64,000 bases of DNA from Tsukamurella sp. TY48 (GTDB taxonomy: Bacteria; Actinomycetota; Actinomycetes; Mycobacteriales; Mycobacteriaceae): the NCBI RefSeq assembly GCF_019656655.1, contig NZ_BPMV01000001.1, positions 1,674,001 to 1,738,000 of the forward strand, read 5' to 3'. Shown here piece after piece: positions 20,345 to 29,033 of this stretch (the first letter of the stretch is position 1; every line of letters begins with the position of its first letter). A program made the translations under genes and the position numbers. The notes under the pieces are model-generated. The model was not told the DNA's origin. It saw only the letters and a list, made by a program, of their open reading frames with translations, and made no database searches.

Positions 20345-21082
20345 ATGAGCGCCCCCACGATCGCCGAGCCGACCCCGGCAGAGCGCGTCCGCACCGTCGC
20401 CGTCGTGCCGCACGCGGCCGTCCTGGTGGCCGACGGCCAGGAACCGATCACCGTCCTGCTCCACCACGTGCTCGGCGACCGGTTGGTGATCGCCATCGCC
20501 GACGACGTCCCCTGGCTCGACGGCGTGCGCGCCATGGTGGAGATCAACGACATCTCGCCGCTCGCGCTGCGCGAACGCACCCGGTCGCTGGTGTGGCTGT
20601 CCGGCACCCTCTCGGAGGTGGCCGACGGTGCCGCCCTCGCCGCCCGGGTGGCGATCGAGAATCCGCTGGAATCGCTGCTCGATGTGGGCAACGGCTCGCG
20701 CCTGCTGACCCTGCCGGTGGAGACCGCCGTGCTGGCCGACACCGCCGGCGCCTCGTCGGTGACGGGCGATGAACTCGCGGCGGCTGAGCCGGATCCGTTC
20801 GCGGGCTACGAATCCGCGTGGCTGGCACACGTGGAGAACGACCATCCGGAGATGGTCGGCCAACTGTCCCGGCGCATTCCGGGCAAGCTGCGCAACCACC
20901 GCATCCGGCTGCTGGGCATCGATCGCTTCGGTATCCGGCTGCGTGCCGAGCACCACGAGCTCTCGGATGTGGATGTGCGCCTGAACTTCGCGCAACCCGC
21001 CACCGATATGGCCGCCCTGCAGCGGGGCATCCGCATCCTGCTGGGCTGCCCGTTCCTCAACGGCCTGCGCGCCGCCAGCTAG
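20345..21082 (+). CDS. DUF2470-domain protein, iron-regulated haem/iron-related (Rv3839-like)
   Basis: A 245-residue cytosolic protein. The N-terminal half (about 20-145) has a flavin-binding split-barrel look (DGVRAMVEINDISPLALRER). The C-terminal half is a DUF2470 domain (HVENDHPEMVGQL to the end). This pairing occurs in HugZ-like proteins linked to haem binding or degradation. The start ATG 20345 has a strong GAGAGGAG site (20332-20339). An IdeR box sits over its promoter, so it should be induced by iron limitation. The same gene with an iron box lies between pheA and sodA in M. tuberculosis. Haem-oxygenase activity is not established. Confidence 0.8.
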   Translation: MSAPTIAEPTPAERVRTVAVVPHAAVLVADGQEPITVLLHHVLGDRLVIAIADDVPWLDGVRAMVEINDISPLALRERTRSLVWLSGTLSEVADGAALAARVAIENPLESLLDVGNGSRLLTLPVETAVLADTAGASSVTGDELAAAEPDPFAGYESAWLAHVENDHPEMVGQLSRRIPGKLRNHRIRLLGIDRFGIRLRAEHHELSDVDVRLNFAQPATDMAALQRGIRILLGCPFLNGLRAAS

Positions 21083-21092
21083 ATCCGCTCAC

Positions 21093-21156
21093 GAATTCGG
21101 GTTCTGCGTTGGCACTCGGCCGGATTCGGCCTCGTCCGCCCGCAGAACCCGAATTC
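21093..21156. terminator. Long inverted repeat between convergent genes
   Basis: Two perfect 16-bp arms, GAATTCGGGTTCTGCG (21093-21108) and its complement (21141-21156), enclose a 32-nt loop that itself contains GGCC repeats. It separates the convergent DUF2470 and MFS genes and is probably a bidirectional terminator, though the arms are unusually AT-balanced and the loop long, so a REP-like repeat element is possible. Confidence 0.5.
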
Positions 21157-21164
21157 CTGAAGCG

Positions 21165-22700
21165 CTAGTGCGCCTGCACGGTGATATCAGTGCCCTTCGG
21201 GGTGAGCAGGTACACGCCCGCCGCCACCGCCAGCAGGATCACGCCACCCACCAGACCGGTGGTCTGCAGTGAGGCCGTGAACCCGGTGGCCGCGTGCTCC
21301 GCCAGCGCCGGGATCTGCGCTTCCCGAGCGATCGCCATTGCGGCGCCGAGGGATTCACCCGCCGCATCCGCCGTGGCGGCATCCACTCCCGGGATCGCCG
21401 CGAAGTCCGCATCGGCCGTGTAGAGCATCGCTGCCACACTGCCGAGGACGGCCACACCGAGCACGTTGCCCAGGTCGTAGGAGGTCTCCTCCAGCGCGGC
21501 GGCGTTGCCCGCCTTGTCCTCCGGTGTGCCGGACATGATCATCGCCGAGGCAACGGTCATCGACCCCATGCCCATGCCCACCAGGACCAGCGGGGCGATC
21601 AGCGTCGCGTAGGTGAGCTCGCCCGAGGCGTCGATCAGCACCATGCCGATACCCGCCAGGGCCAGACCGCCCGCCAAGACGGTCCGCGCGGTGAGCAGTC
21701 GGGTGATCCACGGCGCGGCGATGGACGCGATGGTCGCGGCCGCGGCCACCGGCAGCAGCCGCACCCCCGTCTCGATCGGCGTGTAGTTCTCCACCAGCTG
21801 CATCCACTGCGCGAGCAGCAGCAGGGCGGCGGCCATCGCGAACATCACGCCGAGGGCGGCGAGGATGGCCGCGGTGAACTGGCGGCGCTCGAACAGCCGC
21901 ACGTCGAGCAGCGGGTCCGGCCGATGCAGTGAGCGGTACACGAACAGCGACAGCGCGATCACCGCGAGCAGCAGCGCCAGCAGCGCGGGCGCCGAGGCGA
22001 AGGTGTGGTCCTTGGCGAACCGCTTGATCGACCACACCAGGGCCACCATGCCGGTGATCGACAGGAGGGCGCCCACGTAGTCCCAGCGGCCGGGGCTCGG
22101 CACCGTCGATTCGGGCAGGATGAGCAGGCCCGCGATGAGCACCACGGCCATGAACGGCACGTTCACCAGGAACGCGGCGCGCCACGAGAAGTTCTCCAGC
22201 AGAACGCCGCCCGCGATCGGTCCGACTGCGGCACCGATGCCGGACACGGCCGCCCACAGGCCCAGCGCCTTCGCGCGCTCGGCGGGGTCGGTGAAGATCA
22301 CCCGCAGCAGCGACAGCGTGGTCGGCATGATCATCGCGCCGCCCACACCCAGCAGGGCACGCAGCGCGATCACCTGGCCGGGCGTCTCCGCCCACAGCAC
22401 CAGCAGCGATGCCACGCCGAAGACGCCGTAGCCCAGCAGCAGCATCCGCTTGCGGCCGAACCGGTCTCCGAGCGAGGCGGTCGACACCAGCAACCCGGCC
22501 AAGACCAGCGAGTAGGCGTCGATGATCCAGAGTTGTTGCGCCGCAGTGGGGCGCAGATCCGCGGAGAGATCCGGGATGGCGATGTTGAGGATCGTCAGAT
22601 CCACGGTGATCACCAGCAGGCTCACCGAGAGAACGGCCGCCGCCGCCCACCGTCGCGCGAACGACATGGTGGCGGGGCCATCGGTCGTGAGTTGAGTCAT
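21165..22700 (-). CDS. DHA2-type MFS drug efflux transporter
   Basis: A 511-residue, 14-helix major facilitator of the EmrB/QacA group, exporting hydrophobic drugs or dyes by proton antiport. The N-terminal helix holds DLTILNIAIPDLS (motif D1-like). The loop 2-3 motif A reads GDRFGRKR. The motif C region is SGIGAAVGPIAGG. ATG 22700 overlaps the stop of the tetR-like gene as ATGA, so both are made from one transcript and the regulator controls its own transporter. The substrate is unknown. Confidence 0.9.
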   Translation of the reverse strand: MTQLTTDGPATMSFARRWAAAAVLSVSLLVITVDLTILNIAIPDLSADLRPTAAQQLWIIDAYSLVLAGLLVSTASLGDRFGRKRMLLLGYGVFGVASLLVLWAETPGQVIALRALLGVGGAMIMPTTLSLLRVIFTDPAERAKALGLWAAVSGIGAAVGPIAGGVLLENFSWRAAFLVNVPFMAVVLIAGLLILPESTVPSPGRWDYVGALLSITGMVALVWSIKRFAKDHTFASAPALLALLLAVIALSLFVYRSLHRPDPLLDVRLFERRQFTAAILAALGVMFAMAAALLLLAQWMQLVENYTPIETGVRLLPVAAAATIASIAAPWITRLLTARTVLAGGLALAGIGMVLIDASGELTYATLIAPLVLVGMGMGSMTVASAMIMSGTPEDKAGNAAALEETSYDLGNVLGVAVLGSVAAMLYTADADFAAIPGVDAATADAAGESLGAAMAIAREAQIPALAEHAATGFTASLQTTGLVGGVILLAVAAGVYLLTPKGTDITVQAH

Positions 22701-23275
22701 GACTGGGTTCCCTTCGTCGCGCCGAGCGGCGCGGTCCAGAGCGCCGCGATGGCGCTGTCGAGCAGGTCGCGGTCCATGGGCTTCTCGGCGATGACGGCGT
22801 CCATGGTCGCGCCGTCGGTGAGCATCGCCACGGCGCGGGCGTTCTCGGGCGGGATGTACCGCGACAGGGTCTCGATGTGTCGCGCGGTCCAGTGCCGGGC
22901 GAGCTCCTCCAATTCGGGGCTCAGCAGCGAGGCGCAGGTGACGGCGAAATCGCCGCGCACGAGCTGCGGGTCCTCGAGGTAGCGGTGCAGGGCGGCGGTG
23001 TAGGCCGTCGACGAGGCGCCCTCCCGGACGAACTCGGCCTCCAGTTCGGCGAGCCACTGTTCCGCTTCGGCCATGAGACTCTGCAGCGCCGCGGCGCGCA
23101 GATCGTCGAGGGTGGCGAAGTACTGCGTGGTCGATCCCAGCGGGACGCCGGCACGCGTGGCCACCTTGCGGTGCGTCAGCGCATCGGGTCCGGCCTCCAG
23201 CACGAGCGCCGCGGCGGCGTCCACGATCTCGCGGCGGCGACGCTCGGGGTCACGGCGGCGCGGTGTGTCGGTCAT
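22697..23275 (-). CDS. TetR-family repressor
   Basis: A 192-residue regulator. The N-terminal helix-turn-helix (about 10-55) reads RREIVDAAAALVLEAG then KVATRAGVPLGSTTQYF, where TTQYF replaces the common ITYHYF recognition end. The C-terminal ligand domain is variable. I prefer ATG 23275 because AGGAG lies 7 nt upstream; the ATG at 23281 sits on top of that site. A symmetric operator overlaps its promoter, so autorepression and control of the coupled efflux gene are expected, with release by a drug ligand. Confidence 0.88.
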   Translation of the reverse strand: MTDTPRRRDPERRRREIVDAAAALVLEAGPDALTHRKVATRAGVPLGSTTQYFATLDDLRAAALQSLMAEAEQWLAELEAEFVREGASSTAYTAALHRYLEDPQLVRGDFAVTCASLLSPELEELARHWTARHIETLSRYIPPENARAVAMLTDGATMDAVIAEKPMDRDLLDSAIAALWTAPLGATKGTQS

Positions 23276-23289
23276 ACTCATTCTCCTAA

Positions 23290-23317
23290 TGTACGTCTGT
23301 ACATGTACAACTGTACA
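23290..23317. promoter_or_regulatory. TetR operator
   Basis: A symmetric 28-bp site: the perfect palindrome TGTACATGTACA (23298-23309) flanked by matching TGTAC (23290-23294) and GTACA (23313-23317). It lies 15 bp upstream of the tetR-like gene and overlaps a likely TACATT -10 on the minus strand. Confidence 0.8.
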
Positions 23318-23389
23318 TCAAGGCGCGGTGTTGTCGATTCTTCACCCGCGCGGTGTTCTTTTGCAGCCCGAACCGGTTAGATTGGTGCG

Positions 23390-24073
23390 ATGAACACCAC
23401 AGAGGGTTCGACGAAGCACTCCGTCAAGGAGACTGTGAGCGAGACGGCGAAGTCCTGGCTGCGCAAGGCCATCGCGGCCTTCGTGCTCGTGGGCGTACTG
23501 ATCGCGGTGTACTTCGGCCTGTCCGCCTTCATTCCGCGCTGGTGGGCCCAACAGGTCGGCCGCTGGGTGGATTCGAGCATGACCAGCGGCACCCTCTTCG
23601 GCCTGGGCATCGGCTTCGCCAGCACGGCCGTACCACTTCTCATCCTGGTGTTCGCCGCGCGGCGGGTGAAGAGCCATCCCGCGATCGCCACCATCGCGGG
23701 CGTCCTCGCGGTGGCCGCGTCGGTGCCGAACCTGATGACCCTGTCGGTGGTGATCGGCGTGGGCAGCGGCGCCAACGCCGGTCGCCAGACGATGAACGTC
23801 GACTCCCCCGGTTTCCGCGGGGCCACCCTGATCGGCGTGATCGTCGGTGCTCTCTTCGCCGTGGCTCTGGCGATCTTCCTCGCCGTGCAGCGCAAGAAGC
23901 GCGCGAAGAAGAAGCAGATCAAGGCCGCCGAGAAGGAGGCCAAGGCAGCCGCCAAGCAGGCGGAGAAGGACGCCAAGGCGGCCGAGAAGGCGCTCAAGAG
24001 CGGGCACGCCCCCGCCGCGTCCAGCCTCGACGACGATCAGCCCGCGCAACCGGGCAGCGGCGCGAGTAGCTAG
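23390..24073 (+). CDS. Conserved membrane protein with charged tail
   Basis: A 227-residue protein with about four membrane helices (first near 27-48) and a Lys/Ala/Glu-rich helical cytosolic tail from about 160. The tail is dominated by KKxxKAAEKEAKAAAKQAEKD-type heptads and ends in a short acidic stretch. I do not recognise a named function; similar membrane proteins occur across mycolic-acid bacteria. TAGATT (23378-23383) ends 6 nt before ATG 23390, suggesting a leaderless message. Confidence 0.75.
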   Translation: MNTTEGSTKHSVKETVSETAKSWLRKAIAAFVLVGVLIAVYFGLSAFIPRWWAQQVGRWVDSSMTSGTLFGLGIGFASTAVPLLILVFAARRVKSHPAIATIAGVLAVAASVPNLMTLSVVIGVGSGANAGRQTMNVDSPGFRGATLIGVIVGALFAVALAIFLAVQRKKRAKKKQIKAAEKEAKAAAKQAEKDAKAAEKALKSGHAPAASSLDDDQPAQPGSGASS

Positions 24074-24156
24074 CCGCGTCCGCGAGGACTACCCACCCCG
24101 GCTTTCGCTCCGCCGCGATCACTCCTGGCCTCGACCGATGTCGTGAAGCGATGTCG

Positions 24157-24477
24157 TCAGCCGGGAAGGCCGGGATCGTCGTCGTCCGCCTGCGGGATCG
24201 AATCGGCCGGCTGAACACGCCTGCTATCGCCGGTCAACAGCTGGCGAATCTCGGTCCGGCTCGCGAATCGCAGCTTCAGCACCGCCGCCGCAACGAGGAA
24301 TCCCGCCGCGGGGAGCACACCCGCGCCGAGACCCGCGAAGCCTGCCAATCCGCCGACCGCCACCACCGAGGCGAAGGTCCTTCGTGGCGGATTCGTCGTT
24401 TCCGGTTCGCCCCAGATGGCGTACACGGCAACGGCCATCACGAGGGCCACGGTCACAGAAATCGCGTCGGCACTCAT
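24157..24477 (-). CDS. Small membrane protein, 106 aa
   Basis: Three hydrophobic segments in the first 70 residues are followed by a charged cytosolic tail ending DADDDDPGLPG-like. Start ATG 24475-24477. I recognise no family. Codon use in this frame is plausible for the genome, and the frame is the only long one here. Kept at moderate confidence because no ribosome-binding site stands out. Confidence 0.5.
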   Translation of the reverse strand: MSADAISVTVALVMAVAVYAIWGEPETTNPPRRTFASVVAVGGLAGFAGLGAGVLPAAGFLVAAAVLKLRFASRTEIRQLLTGDSRRVQPADSIPQADDDDPGLPG

Positions 24478-24529
24478 CTACTCACCGCGCACGATCGCCC
24501 CGCTCGGCGGACTCCACGCCGCTCAGGCC

Positions 24530-25999
24530 TCAGATCCCGAACAGGCTCTCGATCGGCGACTTGGCGAAGTACACCAGGAACAGGCCGGCCACCACCCACA
24601 GCAGCGGGTGCACCGTCTTCGCCTTGCCCTGCGCCACGGCGAGCACCACCCAGGTGATGAACCCGATGCCGATGCCGTTGGCGATGGAGTACGTGAAGGG
24701 CATCGTGACCACCGTGAGGAAGGAGGGCAGTGCGATGCCGAACTGGGTCCAGTCGATGTCCCTGAGCTGACCGATCATCATGGCGCCCACGATCACCAGC
24801 GCAGGCGAGGCGGCCTCGGACGGCACCACCTCGTACAGCGGGGTGAAGAACATCGCCAGCAGGAACAGCACGCCGGTCACGATGTTCGCCAGGCCCGTGC
24901 GGGCACCCTCGGCGATGCCGGCGGCGGACTCCACGAAGACGGTGTTCGACGACGCCGAGGCGCCGCCGCCCACGATGGCGCCCGCGCCCTCGACGGCCAG
25001 CGCCTTGCCGATGTTGGGGACGCTGCCGTCCTCCTTCATCAGGCCGGCCTCCTTGGTCATGCCGGTGATGGTGCCCATGGCGTCGAAGAAGTTCGACAGC
25101 ACCAGCGCGAACACCAGGACCGACGCGGCGAGCACGCCGATCCGGGTGAAGGCGCCGAAGATGTCCACCTCGCCCACCAGCGACAGATCCGGCAGCCCGC
25201 CGAGCGAGCTGGGCAGCTCCGGGATGTTCAGGCTCCAGCCGTGCGGATCCTTGATCGACGGTCCGAGACCCGTCAGCTTCTGCACGACGAGGGCGACGAT
25301 CGTGGTGATCACCACGCCCAGCAGGATCGCGCCGGGCACCTTGCGCACCACCAGGATGCCCATCAGCAGCACGCCGAAGACGAACACCGCCGTCGGCCAC
25401 GACGCCACGGAGTTGCCGATCCCCAGGGTCACCGGCACCGTCGTGCCCGCGGCGTCCGGGACGCGCCGCACGAACCCGGAGTCCACGAAGCCGATGAACG
25501 CGATGAAGCAGCCGATACCTGCCGCGATCGCGGCCTTGAGCTCGGCGGGGATCGCGCGGAAGACCGCGGTGCGGAAACCGGTGACGCCGAGGATCACGAT
25601 GATGATGCCGTCGATCACCACCAGGCCCATGGCCTCGGGCCAGGTGACCTGCGGCGCGACGCTCACCGCGAGCAGGCTGTTCACGCCGAGGCCGGCGGCG
25701 ATACCGAAGGGGTAGTTGACGATCGCACCGAAGACGATGCACATCAGGCCCGCGGCGAGCGCGGTGACGGCGGCGACCTGCGCGGTGGGCAGCACGTTGC
25801 CGAGCACGTCGGTGTTCTTGTTGTTGCCCACGATGCCGCCGATGATGATCGGGTTGAGCACCACGATGTAGGCCATCGTGAAGAAGGTGACGAGGCCACC
25901 GCGCAGCTCGCGCGAGATCGTCGAGCCGCGCTCGCTGATCTGGAAGTAGCGGTCGACAGGCCCCAGGCGGGGTTCGACAGGTGCAGACACGGCGTTCAC
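24530..25999 (-). CDS. NCS2-family purine permease (AzgA type)
   Basis: A 489-residue transporter of the AzgA-like branch of nucleobase:cation symporters, which import guanine, hypoxanthine or adenine. Recognisable parts are the TxFFTMAYIVVLNP segment after helix 1, the NYPFGIAAGLGVNS stretch and the conserved DAMGT segment with following TGMTKEAGL. About 12-14 helices. GTG 25999 is chosen; GTG 26038 in the same frame would add 13 residues and overlap the promoter shared with the divergent CPBP gene. The exact nucleobase cannot be told from sequence. Confidence 0.88.
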   Translation of the reverse strand: MNAVSAPVEPRLGPVDRYFQISERGSTISRELRGGLVTFFTMAYIVVLNPIIIGGIVGNNKNTDVLGNVLPTAQVAAVTALAAGLMCIVFGAIVNYPFGIAAGLGVNSLLAVSVAPQVTWPEAMGLVVIDGIIIVILGVTGFRTAVFRAIPAELKAAIAAGIGCFIAFIGFVDSGFVRRVPDAAGTTVPVTLGIGNSVASWPTAVFVFGVLLMGILVVRKVPGAILLGVVITTIVALVVQKLTGLGPSIKDPHGWSLNIPELPSSLGGLPDLSLVGEVDIFGAFTRIGVLAASVLVFALVLSNFFDAMGTITGMTKEAGLMKEDGSVPNIGKALAVEGAGAIVGGGASASSNTVFVESAAGIAEGARTGLANIVTGVLFLLAMFFTPLYEVVPSEAASPALVIVGAMMIGQLRDIDWTQFGIALPSFLTVVTMPFTYSIANGIGIGFITWVVLAVAQGKAKTVHPLLWVVAGLFLVYFAKSPIESLFGI

Positions 26000-26055
26000 C
26001 TCGGCGATCGTGAGCGGGACCGCGCAATCGTATGACACGCCGATACAGTGGGCCG

Positions 26056-26835
26056 GTGAGCGCCCCCGAAGCCGTGCCCGCGAGCGAGAAGGGTCCGCTG
26101 CGCGCCGAGATCGCCATCGTCCTGCTGGTGACTTTCGGCTGGTCGGGGATGTATTCGCTGATCCGGCTGATCGGCTATCAACTCGGCCCCGGTGTGGGCG
26201 GCACGACGGTGAGCCTCAACCCCTCGCGCAGCCCGCACATCCCCATCGATTTCCTGCTCCAGACGCTCACGGCGGTGCAGCTGTTCGCCTGGGCCTCCCT
26301 CGCCCTCTATCTGCTGTGGCGCTCGGGCATCGGCGTGGCCGATCTGGGCTTCGCGCTGCGCGGCTCCCGGCGCGAGCTGCTCAAGAACATCGGGCTCGGG
26401 ACGGGGCTCGCGGCGTTGATCGGCCTCCCCGGATTGGCCCTCTACGTGGCGGGACGTGCGCTGGGCGTCACCGCGAACGTGCTGCCCGCGGCGGGCGGCG
26501 ACCCCGGCTGGCGGATGGTGACCTACGTGCTCATCGCCGCCGGTAACGCCGTCGCCGAGGAGGTCGTGGTGGTGGGCTACTTCATGACCCGGCTGCGGCA
26601 GCTCGGGGTGGGGCGCGGCGGCACGATCGCCGCCTCCGCCCTCCTGCGCGGCAGCTACCACCTGTACCAGGGGTTCGGTGCCGGTCTGGGGAACGTGGTG
26701 ATGGGTGTGATCTTCGGTGCGGTCTACGACCGGTGGCGCACGCTGTGGCCGCTGGTGATCGCCCATTTCGTGATCGACGTGGTGGCCTACCTCGGCTACG
26801 CGCTGCTCAGATCACACCTCGGTTTCCTCAGCTAG
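26056..26835 (+). CDS. CPBP-family intramembrane glutamic protease
   Basis: A 259-residue multi-helix membrane protein of the CPBP/Abi (Rce1-like) family. Motif 1 reads AEEVVVVGYFMTRL (EE with the conserved Arg), motif 2 contributes the His in GSYHLYQG and motif 3 the His/Asp in IAHFVIDV, together forming the glutamate/histidine active site. Such proteases process membrane or prenylated proteins. Start GTG 26056 follows a TACAGT -10 (26044-26049) by 6 nt, a leaderless arrangement. No partner gene is evident. Confidence 0.85.
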   Translation: MSAPEAVPASEKGPLRAEIAIVLLVTFGWSGMYSLIRLIGYQLGPGVGGTTVSLNPSRSPHIPIDFLLQTLTAVQLFAWASLALYLLWRSGIGVADLGFALRGSRRELLKNIGLGTGLAALIGLPGLALYVAGRALGVTANVLPAAGGDPGWRMVTYVLIAAGNAVAEEVVVVGYFMTRLRQLGVGRGGTIAASALLRGSYHLYQGFGAGLGNVVMGVIFGAVYDRWRTLWPLVIAHFVIDVVAYLGYALLRSHLGFLS

Positions 26836-26957
26836 CGATCACCCGCGGCGCACGCCCGGTTCCATGCCCTCACGAGGCAGGATTCGGCTCGTACGCTCGC
26901 GAAACCCGACATTCGGGTCACCCGATCTCTCAGATACTGCCCGTACAGTCGGAATGC

Positions 26958-28374
26958 GTGAACGACGAACGATCCCGGGGCGACGAGCGGCCGCTCGCCT
27001 GGTCCCAGGTACCCGAGGGCGAGCCGTCGGTGACCCGGCGCCCCGTCGGGAACCGGCAGGGCCCGCCGCGTCCGCAGCCGCCCCGGCAGGCGCGACCGCA
27101 GCAGCCGCCGCAGCCGCCGCGCGGACAGCAGCCCTTCCGTCCGCAGGCTCCGCAGCCGCGACCCACCCGGGTCGAGCGCCCGCAGCCCGCGCCGCCGCAG
27201 GGCAACTGGGCCCCGCCGCAGACGCCCGAGCCCATCCCCGCGCGCGCGGAGCGCCGCAGCCGGGGGCACCGGTCGCGTCGGAGAACGCGGCAGCAGTGTG
27301 GGCGCGCGCGGAAGCAGCGGCCGGGTGCCCCCGCCGCCGCGACCGCCCCGCGACCGCAGCCGGCGCCGGGCCGCACCGGAGGCGCCGAAGCCGTCCGCTA
27401 CGCCCCGCGTCACACGCAAACGGCGGCTTCATCCGCTGCGCTGGATCAGCCTGTTCCTGGTCCTGGTGATCGTGGGCACCGCGGCCGCCACCTTCTACTT
27501 CGACGGCAAACTCAACCGGGTCGACTCCCTCGCCGCCTACGCCGGCCGGATCGCCGACACCCCGGGAACCAACTGGCTGCTGGTGGGATCCGATGCCCGC
27601 GAGGGACTCTCCCCGCAGCAGCAGAAGGACCTGGCCACGGGCGGCGACCTCGGCGGCGCCCGCACCGACACCATCATGCTGGTGCACATCCCCAAGTCCG
27701 GTTCGCCGCTGCTGATCTCGATCCCCCGCGACCTGTACGTCCCGGTCCCCGGACAGGGCAGCTACAAGATCAACGCCGCCTACTTCCTGGGCGGCCCCAA
27801 GCTCCTGGTGCAGACCTTCGAATCGAAGGCCAAGGTGCGCATCGACCACTACGCGGAGATCGGCTTCGGCGGCTTCGCGAACATGGTGGACGCCCTCGGC
27901 GGCATCGAGATGTGCCCGAAGTACCCGATCAACGACCCCAAGGCCGGAATCCGGCTGCAGGCCGGCTGCCAGACGCTCAACGGCGCGCAGGCCCTCGGCT
28001 ACGTGCGCACCCGCGCCACGCCGAACGCCGACCTCGATCGGGTGACGCACCAGCGCGAGTTCATGACGGCGCTGTTCAAGAAGGCGACATCGCCCAGCAC
28101 GCTGCTCAATCCGTTCGAGATGTGGAGCCTGGCCGATGCCACCGTGGGCGCGCTCACCGTGGACACCGACACGCACCTGTGGGACCTGGGGCGCCTGGCA
28201 TGGGCGCTGAGCAGCTCACCCGTCACCACCACCACGCCCACGGGCGGCAGCAGCAACACCGACGAGGGCGATGCGCTCCTCTGGGGCAAGAACACCACCG
28301 AGTTCTTCGGACTCATCGCGGCGGATCAACCGGTGCCCGATCGCCTGCTCAGCGCACCCGCGAATTCCGGATAA
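26958..28374 (+). CDS. LytR-CpsA-Psr (LCP) ligase, apparent frameshift in N-terminal linker
   Basis: LCP proteins attach arabinogalactan or other polymers to peptidoglycan on the outer face of the membrane. The intact part runs in one frame from about 27325. It has a membrane helix (LFLVLVIVGTAAATFYF), then the LCP core with VGSDAREG, TDTIMLVHIPK, SIPRDLYVPVPG, the catalytic-site Arg in YVRTRATPN and DRVTHQREF. The Pro/Gln-rich cytosolic N-terminus (starting GTG 26958, preceded by TACAGT) reads in a different frame up to about 27250. One inserted base, or two missing bases near 27245 and 27324, would join them. The position matches Rv3840. The ligase function is well supported; whether the gene is intact needs resequencing. 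Confidence 0.8.
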
Positions 28375-28383
28375 GGTGAACCT

Positions 28384-29028
28384 ATGACCGATGAGCGCGG
28401 CCGGATCGGCCGTCCCCCCAAGGTGAACCGCGAGCAGGTCGTTGCCGCGGCGGCGGACATCCTCACCAATGATGGTCCGCTGAAGTTCTCCATGCGTGCC
28501 CTGGCGTCCCGATTGGACATCAGCGCGATGGGGATCTATCACTATTTCGATTCCAAGAACGACCTGCTGGGAGCCGTTCTCGAACATCAGGCGTGGAACA
28601 CGCCCGTTCCGGAGCTGTCCGCCGACCCCCGCGAGCGGCTCGTGGAGCTGCCCCTGGCGGTGATCACGCACCTGTCCCGGCATCCCTGGGTGATCGACGT
28701 GCTCTCGGCCGACGAGATCATCGACGCTTTCTCCGCGTGGGCATTCAACGAGTTCCTCATCACCACAGATGAACTCGACATCGACGAGGCCGATTCGCTT
28801 CAGCTGCTGTTCGGCATCTGGCGGATCGTGGTCGGCGAGGTCGTGGTGCGCAACAACATCGCGATGCGCAACGAGCGGCCCACGCCGCCCTGGTACGAGC
28901 GCGAGGTCCCGGCCCACGTCGCCGAGCGCGACCGCCTGATGCGGGCGCTCGGCAACGTCGACGACGGCATCAACGCCTACGACGTGGAGGTCACCCTCCG
29001 CGCGTACCTGGCCGGCAAGCTGGGGTAG
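28384..29028 (+). CDS. TetR-family transcriptional regulator
   Basis: A 214-residue regulator with the N-terminal helix-turn-helix at about 15-60: NREQVVAAAADIL, MRALASRLDISAMGIYHYF. The C-terminal dimer/ligand domain resembles TetR_C-type all-helical domains. TAAGGT (28372-28377) ends 6 nt before ATG 28384, so the transcript looks leaderless. No clear palindrome stands out immediately upstream, and no adjacent transporter or enzyme shares its strand, so its target is unknown. Confidence 0.85.
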   Translation: MTDERGRIGRPPKVNREQVVAAAADILTNDGPLKFSMRALASRLDISAMGIYHYFDSKNDLLGAVLEHQAWNTPVPELSADPRERLVELPLAVITHLSRHPWVIDVLSADEIIDAFSAWAFNEFLITTDELDIDEADSLQLLFGIWRIVVGEVVVRNNIAMRNERPTPPWYEREVPAHVAERDRLMRALGNVDDGINAYDVEVTLRAYLAGKLG

Positions 29029-29033
29029 TCCGC

